DNA of 64,000 bases, from contig NC_089322.1 of NCBI RefSeq assembly GCF_036669915.1, positions 5,549,192 to 5,613,191 of the forward strand, read 5' to 3'. The translations under genes and the position numbers were made by a program. The stretch comes from Pocillopora verrucosa (taxonomy: Eukaryota; Cnidaria; Anthozoa; Scleractinia; Pocilloporidae). This document shows positions 25,591-36,000 of the stretch, piece after piece. The notes under the pieces are model-generated. The model made no database searches and had not been told where the DNA came from. It saw only the letters and a list, made by a program, of their open reading frames with translations. Numbering within the stretch: the first letter of the stretch is position 1; every line of letters starts with the position of its first letter.

Positions 25591-26309
25591 AAAGAAAATT
25601 ATTGGTTTGGAATTGCTGCATTTTACTGGGTGTACTAAGAGTTCAATGTGCATATATGATCTTTAATGTTGATCCATAATGTAAAATATTGTTAAATAGA
25701 CTTGGAGCAATTATGGTCAGTAGCGTTTTGTTCGTGCCTTGGCCAACTGTTAGCTATCATGCAGCATTTGTTGCATTCTGTAGTGTTTTGCAGCAGTGCT
25801 GTGGTCATTGAAGCCCTAAGGCTGTCCTTGTCCAGCAGTATACCTTACAAGTGCATGAGTTGTTCTATTTGTTATTTATGTTTTCCTCCACTCAGCCATC
25901 TGGCTCTAGTATGATAGGTGCTCATAGGGGGCATGGCATGGGAAACTCATAGCTGGATTATGGGTTGGGCAGGTGGACAGGCCAGTCAGGTGTTTAAGTG
26001 CCTTGGGGTGCAACTGCAGTTGTGGTCCCTGGGCCCCTTGGGCACCTAGCCTCCATGTGCAATGTGGGTGTCAAATGGCACATTGTTATCCAGTTCTTAA
26101 CACAACCATTTTTAAAACTAACCAAAAATAAACTCCTGATGCAGTTCGCTGAGGATGTTAGAAAACATTTTGATCATCAGGTGATAACCCAAAATGCAAC
26201 ATTGTTTTGACCACCAAGCCATAGGTTTCAGAGAATGTATCATTACTTTTCACCTTTTCTTATCATTTCACATTTGATTTGAAACTCAATTCTAACCTTT
26301 AAGGAAATT

Positions 26310-26482
26310 TATGTACCCCTTAAACCCAGAAGTGATTAACATGTGACTTCTCCCTATTAAATTATCCAGCAAACAGGTCATGAGAATATTCAAACTGATC
26401 AGGTATAAGTTTTCATCTTAATCTGACACCAAAATCTCTAGCAGCTAGAGGAGAAAGTTTACAATCAGATCTTAAGGGTTAA
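26310..26482 (-). mobile_element. MITE, family M3 (reverse)
   Basis: A reverse M3 copy (ttaaacccagaagtgattaa to cagatcttaagggttaa), slightly shortened. It lies between CCDC9 and the glutaredoxin 3' UTR. Confidence 0.65.
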
Positions 26483-26819
26483 GGAGCCATTCTAAAACAA
26501 GGAATCATTTTCAACAATGTTTAACACAAACAGATAAAGACTACGTAAAATATGGGACTTGATGTGTCCCAAAAGTTGCTCTCAATGGCTACAGATAGAA
26601 AGTGAAAATCAAACATAAAATAAAGTTGCAAAGAAATTTTTGTTGCAAATTCTTTATTACTGACTTGAATCTGCACATAATCAGGCTGTTACAACACATC
26701 AAAAAGACTTGTGACTGGTGAAACTTCTACTAATAGTACTGTTTCTTGAAAATAAACAACACTCTACGCAACTGTTACATTCCGTTGAAACATCATTTGT
26801 TTACAACTGAATTTGATTA

Positions 26820-27652
26820 TTACAAAGCTCCTGCATTCTCTAACTTTGGCTTCAGTTGTCCTTTGTTTTGAAGCCCCTGGACATCATCTCCTCCACCAAC
26901 AAAAGTACCTCCAATGAACACTCGTGGAACCTGAAAAATAGAGAAAAAGTTGTGAAGTAGGGCCAGAGAAAATCTTGCTTCACTCAAAGCTTTTTTTTTT
27001 CAAAATAAACAAAAATAAGAAAGCCTCCTGATCTTCACACGTCTTACTAAAATGAGATCTTCGCCCTTCATAGAATACAAGACTCGTGACTGCTCGATCA
27101 TTACGAACCGCTAAGAATTGTAAAACGTCAGTACTAAAAATACCATTCCTGAAGAGAACACACAAACATCTTACAGAGTTTGAAAGACCGAAAAAGAAAT
27201 ACCCAACCCTTTTCAAGACGTTTTGGTGATCAATTTACCTTACTGACGGAATAAGTATATTTCAGAAGCGTTCGCGCGTTTAATTATGCATAATTCATTC
27301 GACGATCGACTAGACGATTAGTTTGCAATTTCGGTCGAGGCATCAAACAGTCTTTAATTCCGAAGAGAGGTGATTCCTATCAGATTTTCATTGTGTATTT
27401 CTTAAGCTCGTAAAAACGCAAAGAAACGAATGTTTTGAAGCTTACCGATCTGCCTCCAGTAATTTTTTGAAGGGCGTCTTGAAATTCATCCCCGTCATCG
27501 CGTTCGTCCAACTCAACCAGGAGGTAGTCTTTCAATCCAGCAGCCTTCAGCGCGTCTTTCGCCTTTTTACAAAAAGGGCAGTAGGTCTTGGAGTAAACAA
27601 CGACCTTGTTATCCTTCACTTGCGCCTTAATGAACTCTACTTTATTCGACAT
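26820..27652 (-). CDS. Dithiol glutaredoxin
   Basis: Two exons, 27446-27652 and 26820-26930, join in phase 0 to give 105 residues, the normal length of a small GLRX-type enzyme. It reduces protein disulfides and removes glutathione from proteins using glutathione, usually in the cytosol. Residues seen: the active site CPFC (25-28), following VVVYSKTY; the cis-proline glutathione-binding motif SVP (69-71), restored across the splice; and GGGDD (81-85) followed by VQGL. The start is ATG 27652 (MSNKVEF); upstream in-frame codons have no better Met. No mitochondrial targeting peptide is seen. A minus-strand AATAAA (plus 26653-26658) lies about 165 bp past the stop. Confidence 0.93.
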
Positions 27653-28259
27653 GATGTACTTCAATAAAACAACGAGTTGCTTTTCTTCTTGACACCAGAT
27701 AAGTTGATGGGATAGAACCAAGGCGACTTGAATAGAAGTAACCCAGAGCCCGCGTTACCTTTGTACAGATGACCGCAAATAAGAAAACTGATGTGTCATG
27801 TTTGCTTGTCATTTGTAATTATGTATGCAAGTCACGCAACCTCTTAGTGTTTTGAGTAGGTTTTCATCTCAAAATTGCGGACGTCATGATTAGAAGGGAA
27901 AATCTACATGTGGTAAACACGGCTATTATCCTGTGAGTTTCAATGAACAAAACAGCAGAAGCATCAATCTTTAGAAGTCGATCAAATAAAAATATGTTTT
28001 CCAGAAGCATGATAGAGAAAAGTATCTTGGTCCCAATCACTTAGTGGTTAAACTTAAAAAGTGAAGATCTTAAAATTGAGCTCACATCAAAAGGTACGAC
28101 CCATTTTACCATGACAAAAAGAAGCACGGGTTTTTTTTTTTTTGTTTTGTTTTGTTTTTTTTTAAGACAGTTCTAGAAAAAGGGTACCTGATGAAATATT
28201 TGAACACGGAAAAAAACTTAAGCCTTGCGGTCACCTTACGCATATCTCGTGAAACCAAA

Positions 28260-28310
28260 CTCGTTACCAGGGCTTTTCCCTTGCAAGTAGGGAAAAGCCC
28301 TCATAACGAG
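28260..28310. repeat. Short hairpin, 21-bp stem
   Basis: Arms 28260-28280 and 28290-28310 pair with two mismatches around a 9-base loop (ggcttttccc / gggaaaagcc). The outer end ctcgttaccaggg resembles the terminus of the MITE at 30171. The surrounding 27653-29640 region otherwise shows no gene; about 29260-29410 has loose repeats of ggggtcgcattt type. Confidence 0.6.
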
Positions 28311-29824
28311 ATTGCCGTGAAACTTGGGCTAAATTCGAAAGGTCCATGGCGATGAACTTTCGTATTTTTGTAAAAGAAAGGCAACATGAGAAGTGAAGTG
28401 ATAATTCTTGGACTGATTTAAGGGAGCAAAGTTTATTCGTATAAAGGAAAGAGTGAGATCGATCCTATTTTTCACGACAAGTATTAACTACAAAACCAAG
28501 AGGAGTCTAGCTCAAGGGGTGGTCTTGCGGACCGTTACAAATGAGCCGATTTTGAAATTAGGAGCATGATTATGAAGAATTCCACACCACAAAGTTCTCT
28601 AAAGTTCTCTCACCTTTGAATTTTTTCAGAGTGTTTTTTCACTTGAAAGAGAAATTGAAACATTGAGAGTAATTGCCAAATTTCTAGCCTCGTTAAAAAA
28701 AGTGGGCAAACTTATTTCAGACATAAAATCAATAAAACTTGATGGTTTGTATTGCCATGGGGGGGAGGTGGAGATTTTTGGGGAATAACATGGTTTTCAT
28801 TGGGAAACGCGAACACGAACGGAGGGGGTCAGTTGTCGCCAAAGTATTAAGGGGGGATATATTAATATTGACGGCCAATTAACTGCCAATAAAGGAAACG
28901 GGGTCAGAACCTAACGGGGAGATCAAATAAATTTTATCGCGACACAAACGAATTCCCCTACCCCCCTCCCTGGCGAAAGATAATGACTCCTCTCGAATAT
29001 AAGTTGTAGTTTTGGCAGGTTGGTGACTTAAGTATACGTTGGATAAATGTAAATTTGCAGAAATAACATGTTTCCCACTATGCCAGTTAGTAAGTAATTC
29101 ATTCGTGTATGTTATGAATTATTGTTAGAGGTTTAAGTTAGGCCAGGTTTGCAATCAATCATTCAGGTACGTAATATTAGCAAACAAAGTTTTGTTAGCA
29201 ATGTTATAATCGGTAATCTGCATGTGAATAAACGTGAAGTATGAGTATTTTCTGTCCGAAGGAATGGTGAGGGGGGTGCTTGTTGGAAATAGGCTAATGG
29301 GGATGTGGTTGGATGGGGTCGTATTTTCACGACTGGATTGACTATCATGGGGTTGCATTTTCGATAGTTACAAGAACGGGGTCGCATATTTGCGGGAATT
29401 TTGGGGGTAAGAAAATTCTGGTAGGTGGGGATACTAAAAATAAGAAGATTTGTGGTTAAAGAAGTTGTTATCTTATTATTAAAAGTTACTAAGATGTGAT
29501 CTATGATTGGCCAAAGAATAGACTGTAAAGGGGCAGGGTTCTGAGAGGCCAGTGGCCCATACCCAACGAAAATTTACCCAAGTATCCCCCCCTCCCCTTA
29601 CCCGGGTTGTCATTCAGATCAGAAACTGAGACATGAGATCAAGCTTTTGCGGAAGGACTGGAAGATCTCAGTACAATAAGTTGACCTCTCAGAAGGATCT
29701 CAGCAGTCGTACATCGCTCTTTCGACAGGCTCTTTCGCAGTCACGGATAGTTTGCCAGAACGCCACAAGGAAGAGGAAGCTATGGGCAACTATAATCTTC
29801 TAGAGAAATATGAAACGTTTTTAG

Positions 29825-29929
29825 GAACACGTTCGTCGTTTCGGTTATTTTGCTGTTGGCGTGTGGGGTCATCCTGGCGGCAAACTTTGTTGACCCAGGA
29901 AAAGCGACGTTTGGGGCGCTTGGTGGAGG
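29825..29929 (+). pseudogene. Exon-like remnant with a membrane segment
   Basis: Between an acceptor-like cgtttttag and a donor-like ggag|gtaaac, one frame reads NTFVVSVILLLACGVILAAN, a clear hydrophobic segment followed by a polar stretch. No ATG opens this frame. An ATG at 29781 (MGNYNLLEKYE) lies in a different frame. The layout recalls the membrane exon of copies A and B, but I see no close identity. Possibly a frameshifted first exon belonging to the relic that follows. Confidence 0.3.
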
Positions 29930-29964
29930 TAAACTAGGAACCAGGAGAAAGCCTGCTGTACTAA

Positions 29965-30340
29965 GTCCAATTGACTAAACAATGGAATTTCGGAGAGCCA
30001 ACTCAATTCAAGAATAGTACTGTAGCTTACAAGATGAACGTTACATCTTTTAACACTTTTCATCGACGTAAAATCTCTGAGAAGCTTTCTTAAGGCTGAG
30101 GAATTATCTAACGTTAACTACACTGGCTTCGTGAAATTCGTCGCCCTAACTAATGACCCATAATTCAGGACGACCTCGTTCCCAGGGTCTCTCATCTTCC
30201 CGCTCTCTCCTCGCTCGCTCCAGGGGGCGGGAAGATGAGAGACCCTGGGAACGAGGTTGAATTCAGGATAAAAATTCCGAGGGAGAGACCTTAAACTAAA
30301 CTTCCGCTGATTAAAACGCATAGAGCACCATCTCCAAATA
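29965..30340 (+). pseudogene. Relic of the array gene, exon 3 part (relic 0)
   Basis: Similar to the relics at 43780 and 54780 from tggaatttcggagagcca (WNFGEP) onward, and through the block gttaactacactggcttcgt. It carries many disruptions and a MITE insertion (30171-30259). It marks a former copy upstream of copy A. Confidence 0.65.
30171..30259. mobile_element. 89-bp hairpin MITE with 9-bp target duplication
   Basis: Terminal inverted repeats of about 33 bp (cgacctcgttcccagggtct / agaccctgggaacgaggttg) around a short loop. Flanked by aattcagga at 30162-30170 and 30260-30268. The related relic at about 44090 has a single aattcagga and no insert. A 9-bp duplication suggests a Mutator-like transposase. 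Confidence 0.8.
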
Positions 30341-30924
30341 TTCACCAGTGAACACTTCCACTTCTGTGAATAGTTGTTAATTATACTCGGGAGTATGTTA
30401 AGCTGAAACAAAAATATCTATCACTAGTATAGCTAATAATTGAAAGCTGCTGGCATTTTTGCATGACTTCAACATTAAATAAAGGTTTTGTGCGGTAAAT
30501 GATGGTAAGTGATGGTAAATGACGATGCAGACTCTATTCTTTGGGCTTGGCAGAACCTTTTTCGGAGCATTTGTGACGATCATGCTCCCTAGAAAGAAGT
30601 AAAAAGTAAGAAGTACTGCGGTATCACGGATATCGAGCCACCTTAGACTTAAAATGTATCCGAAATACAAGTTATTCAAGACAGTGAACTCAACCAAACG
30701 TTCAAAGCCAAGGGGGGAGTGTAAAATGGTCGGAAATTAAGTTACCCTGGCCCTAAGACGAGCAAAAGCATCCCACTTTGTGAAAATGTTTTAAGAAGTT
30801 AAGAAAACGAGCGCTTATTTGAACCTGTTGAATGAAGACGCATGTCCCAAAGTGCACACGAAAAATATTGGCCTTCTGAAGAGATACGATGGCGCTCCTT
30901 GTGCTTGCTGATGAGGAGAAAGCG

Positions 30925-31314
30925 TAGCTGATGAATTCATATTTTTCAACGATAAGGGAAAAACTGGCCAAAGAACTCCCACCACCTATGACTAATGGGC
31001 AACAAACCATCGAGGAAATAGCCAACACAATGTATGAGCCGCCAACACTCACAGAGATTACCGTTTCTACGCAATCGGTTCGAGACAAAGTTAATACGCT
31101 TAAAATTAATAAGTTTACGGGCCCTTATGATACTCCTCAAAAGCTTCTAAGACTTGCGGGAAACGCCACTGTCTCTTATCTGGTCTGGCTTTATCGCAGT
31201 AGCATTGAGTATAAAACAGTTTTCTCCGGTTGGAAAACAGCTAAGCTTACGCCTATTCATAAAAAAAGACGATGAATGTGGAAACCACTGTTCGGTTTCT
31301 TTGCTTCAAGTCCC
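30925..31314 (+). mobile_element. Non-LTR retrotransposon fragment (reverse transcriptase, 5' part)
   Basis: Encodes the region ahead of and including the start of a LINE reverse transcriptase: VRDKVNTLKINKFTGPYD, LVWLYRSSIEY and FSGWKTAKLTPIHKK, then in a shifted frame KKDDECGNHCSVSLLQVP. The pattern is that of Jockey/RTE-like elements (K..GPD, WK.A.V.PI.KK, NYRPISLL). The frame breaks near 31262 and homology ends at about 31314, against the gypsy fragment. Dead. Confidence 0.75.
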
Positions 31315-32691
31315 AGTATTTTGTGAGATTATCCACCACTACCAAGTAGACGTCTTTCTTCACATTGAAAAGATCAGTACTGACTATTTGACATCTTCTC
31401 TTTGGAATAGGCTGGCTCTGCATGGTTTCTTTAGGTTGATCTGGCTTAGCTTCCTGGCATATTGAACAGTTATCGCAGAGATATTTTATATCATGATGAA
31501 TCGATGGCCAACACAATGTATCTCTCACGAGTCTCATGCATCCCTCTGCTCCTAGGTGGCTAACATCTGTGGGCGCATAGCCGTGGGAATGAGCACCCTC
31601 GTTCCTGTGTAGATTATTCCATCCTGAACTGCTAGTTCATCTCTATACGGTCAGCAGTCTCGGACATTGGGCGGTACTTGCGTCTTGTCCCCAGGTCATC
31701 CATTAGCTATAATTTCAGCTAAAGTCATGAAATTTCCATCTTTTGGGGTTGCTGTTGCTACTTTCTGAAGGGTTGCATCTGTCATGTTATGAAAGATATT
31801 TGGATCTGTACCTTCGATCTCTTTCATGAGAAGTTCTTCTGCGTGAATTGCAAAGACTTCATAATCACCTATTTCCTTCTTTTGCGTTCGGCCGTTTGGG
31901 AGGGCAGATCTTGACAGATGATCACTTATGTACATCTGAGTTCCCTTTTTGTACACAATATTCAGGCGGTACCTTTGTAGTCGTTGCATCATGCGTTGTA
32001 ACCTCTTAGGCGCGCTGTTGATACTTTTGGCGAGTATGGTTTCTAGAGGTTTATGATCTGTGACTGCTGTAATCTTTTCCACCAGTGCGAGGTATTCCTT
32101 CTCGATCTGAGAGTAACGTCTCTCAGTCTCAGTCATAGTGCGACTAGCAAATGTAGAACAGCTCCTAGTCCATAGTCACTTGCATCTGTCTCAATCGTTA
32201 CTTCTTCCTCCAAGTCGTGGTAGCGGAGTAGTGGCGGTTCTGAAATCAGCTGAGTCAACTTGTTAAAGGCATCTTGATGAACTTTCGACCAAATGAATTG
32301 GTTTTGTTCCTTGGTTAGGTTTCTGAGAGGTTCAGGTACGTCAGAAAGCTGAGGTAAAAATTTTCCCAGTCTTACTGTGTGGTCTCGGCATCTGAGTGAT
32401 GGCTTCAACTCTGGCTGGGTCTGGTAAAATACCCTCAGAAGTCAAGATATGACCACAGTACTTCAACTTCTGTTGTTTGAAGACGAACTTGTTTAGTCTG
32501 AAGTATCGCTCCCTGCATTTCTGTAGCAACGCAATCAGATTTCTGTCATGGTCTGCCAAGGCTTCTTCATGGGTGTTTGCTGCTCCAGTTACTAACAGGT
32601 CATCAGCCAGAGCAGTTAATCCTTCCAGGCCCTGTCTTCGCTTGGATCGACGAAATTTATCTTCAATTTTGTAATCCACTTCCTAACACCA
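31315..32691 (-). mobile_element. Ty3/gypsy retroelement remnant (RT, RNase H, integrase)
   Basis: On the minus strand, in element order: the end of the reverse transcriptase palm (GLTALADDLLVTG, then LKYCGHILTSEGI); the connection and RNase H start (TIETDASDYGLGAVL); the RNase H remainder (VTDHKPLETIL, DHLSRSALP); and the zinc-binding part of integrase (CDNCSICQEAKPDQPK). The frame is broken at several points and the element stops inside integrase, where the LINE begins. Gag, protease and the first part of RT are absent because the primer-binding site runs directly into RT. It cannot encode a working polyprotein. Confidence 0.85.
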
Positions 32692-32870
32692 TGAAGTGTG
32701 GACGTCTTGTATTCTGCAGCATACACCTTTATTGATATCTGACGGGCTATACCAGCAACTAAACTACTCGCTACATCTAGTTACAAGCTCGGCTTTTATA
32801 GGTACGGTTGAGGATCTAGAACGTTCGGGGATGACTCAGCAGGACACAGCTACTTCTAGAACATTCTTCA
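32692..32870 (-). mobile_element. Putative 5' LTR of the gypsy remnant
   Basis: Read on the minus strand it has TATAAAAGCC (plus 32791-32800), a poly-A signal AATAAA (plus 32728-32733), and an AP-1-like TGACTCA motif (plus 32832-32838). It ends in ...ACTTCA, followed at once by a primer-binding-like tggtgttaggaagtgg (32676-32691). The outer boundary (about 32863-32870) is uncertain. No partner LTR is in the window. It ends about 155 bp before the start codon of copy A, in the opposite orientation. Confidence 0.6.
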
Positions 32871-33026
32871 AGGTCACACTACAAAACCTAAAAATATCGC
32901 ACTGTCATTCACTGCTAAAAAACAAAAGATTAAGCTATGGCGGATGAACAAGAATAATGCAAAGGATCATACAATACACTGAACCTTCAGAACGGACGGA
33001 GTGGTCGTACAGCTTCAAGCTCGATC

Positions 33027-36000
33027 ATGGACGGTTTTCCAGAGAAAAAGGAACAACACAATAACAAGGGAACTCTAGTCAACGGTTATGTCGAAGATAA
33101 CTCTGAAGGAGGAAAACCTGCTTCAAGAAAACGAACCATTATGTGGATCACTGCCATCTTTGCGGTTATAGCACTTGTGGTTGGTGGAGCCATACTCACA
33201 GCAACTTTGTTGAATCGGAAAGAGCAAGTTACTGAGCGTTTAGTGGAAGTCAACTTGGAACCAGGTGAAACTTTGTTGTATCAAGTTGAGCAAGTCCTTG
33301 AAGTACGAAGTGGAGAGCTTCAGAGAGGTATTTGATGTCGCTACTAATTAAGCATTTGATGCTGTCTTGAACTGCCTTTCGTCGCTGGCTAAAACTTACG
33401 AATTTTCTATTTTGAAATAGCCTTTTTGGTCGCATAGGCAATTTTTTCGAAAAAAACCTTTAACGTTAAAGATGACATTAGGTAACAATGCATTTTGTTA
33501 GATTTCAGACACATTCTGAAATTTACAAGATAATTAAGAACAGTGAATGTGCTTTCCTAAAACATTGAAAGCAGGCAATCAAAATGGAAATCAAATCTCA
33601 GGTTAAGAATTCTAATTCGGGCCGTACAGAGATATAGAATACGGGGTTTATATAGTCTTGTGATCATCCTAAGTCTTCTGTTGCTGTCCCTTTTCGGTGA
33701 CTTTGAGGCGCTGGATTTGATTTTGCGCGGAAAATCATGTTTATTTGAAATAGCATTATATATTTGAAGACATTTGCATATGCATACTTCAGTGTGGTTT
33801 TTTGGAAATTTTTTTTCTCGAATTTTTCGTCTCAATAAATTGTTTTTATCAAATTCATCGTTAGAACGCTAAACCCAGCATACCCACATAATTAGCTCAA
33901 CTCCGAATTTACTTCGGCATTGGACATATCAATCTACTTTCGAATGTTCGGGGTAGACATAATAGACTTTTGTGCAGGCTAGGCGCATTGAATTTGCATA
34001 GTAATCCAGTTTGGCTATATCGTGAATATATTTTATGGTCGAACTGGGTAAGTTTTGTTGATACTGCCATACGGAATTGTTTCTTCAGAAATTTAATAAG
34101 ATCAGCACCAGCAGTTTAGTCATCAGTTCCAGAGTTACTTGGAGAGTACTCGTCCATTTATTCTCAATTGAGATTTCGGAAAGTGGCTTTTCTCTTTCCA
34201 GTCTTTAATATGTCAGTTTGAAAGGCATTTTGGATAATCGAAAGGCACTTAAATATCCATCAATAGCCACCTCCGTTTCGGTGAATAGTTGTTAATTGTT
34301 CCACGGTTGGTTGATGCACAGGTTTTTTTAGCCTGATATCTATTGTCTAGTTCTGGTGGTGACATGTAGACAATTGGTTCTTCATTAACTTAATAATTTG
34401 CATCTAAAATTGCCATTTCATGCTGGTTCTTATTATAAATCGTTTTATCCTCGACTCCTATTAAATTAAAGAGTCGTGTCATAATTGTTGTGTAAGAAAG
34501 GCGTCTATAGTTAGCATTTAGTCTTGGAAGTTCACCTCTCATCATCTGGTATCTCGACGCGTTCTTTTAGAAATGGGCTGCAAATTTGGTATAGCCTTTT
34601 GGTGTCTTCTAAATCAAGACTCCCACCAAAAACATTAGGACCTCCGATTTTCTAGTTCGGAATCCAAGAAAAGTTTCTTTTTTTTTTTTAATCCAGTTGA
34701 TTGCTTGAGAGGTAGCTGAGCAACAAAGTACTTTTAATTTTCCCACAAGGTTAAGTCAAGGTTAATGAACCGTCAACCTACCAAAGACACTGATACGGTG
34801 TTTTACTTTCAAAATATCAACCGGGAGGTTTATTGAGCTGCCTTTATACTTCCGGTTTTTTACGACGCAAAATCAGCATCCTTCGAAGAATGAATTTGCT
34901 GTTTAGATATTGAAGTTGCATATTCATCAAGCTTGATGTCTTGCTTCCTTACAATTGTCAGGAAAACAGGCAATCAGATCGAATTTAACTCAACAAGGAT
35001 TGTTTATCAGCTGAAAGTGCCTTAGTGTGCTAGATTTCTATATTTTCTATTAGCTAATTTGGTCATTTTTTTCAGGGACACTAAGTACCATCGTTGCTCT
35101 TCAAGTAATAAACAAGACATCAGAGGAGTATTGGTTTGTTTTTAAGATCATCAGTATTGATGCTGAAGGAGAAAACTTGGAAAAAATCGGTAACGTGACC
35201 CGAGGAAGATCGTTATATTTTTTGGTTAGGGTTGAGCGCACTTCAAGGTAGGTAGCAAGAAAGCATTTGAAAGAATTTGTCTTCTGAGTCATGTCGATAA
35301 TACCAGAGAGCAATTAAATAGGCATGATTGCTTGCCCTGATGGAGGTTTTTTTTTTATAAATATCATAGTGAAACCAGAAAACCATTCAACTTACCGCTA
35401 CCTTAGCCTGAGCAATTAAGTCAAATAGTTTCATAATCTGAAGAGCCAGACGAACAATTACTGACAATTGCTACACTTATTACTCAAACTAATAATGTAT
35501 AATTATGATTCACTTTGATTCGGTCACGAAATTTCAGTTTGAAATAGTATCATTTAACTCTCTTATCGGTTAATTGGGGTTGAGGTGGGAGGTGGGGGGG
35601 GGGGGGGTGGCTGATCACGGAATTGTCTGTAAAAATTACTTTTAAAGCCAAAAATGTCCAAAAGAAATTCAAACTTCCCTCTCTAAAATGATTCTTTCTT
35701 TCCTTAAGATATGAAGCAAGAAAACATGCTTTGTTATTAGAAGTTATTTTCATAAAGCATTCACAACATTTATTTTTAGACAGGAGTATATCTTCACCAT
35801 CTGACCGACGGTGGGTCGTATTGCAACATTGAATGCTTTGTCTAAAAGAAGCGTTCTTTTTCTGATTCCCAATTTTAAGCCTTTTATACATCGCAAACCA
35901 CATCCCTTTAGATACGGATATCAGTTCTTAATTTTCACGTAGAGATATCGGGTAAGTTTCTGCTCAATTAGAGAATAGAGGACAAAATTTTCTCAAAAAC

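Noticed and set aside
25702-26210. Two plus-strand frames of 70 codons each
   Set aside because: No homology and no splice structure. They are ordinary intergenic open stretches.
30753-31140. Minus-strand frames over the LINE fragment
   Set aside because: The plus strand gives clear reverse-transcriptase homology. The minus frames have no recognisable similarity.
33227-35247. Assignment of copies A and B to the vitellogenin/MTP lipid-transfer family
   Set aside because: Only a loose strand pattern over about 75 residues supports it. The length, the membrane anchor and the absence of the helical domain argue against.
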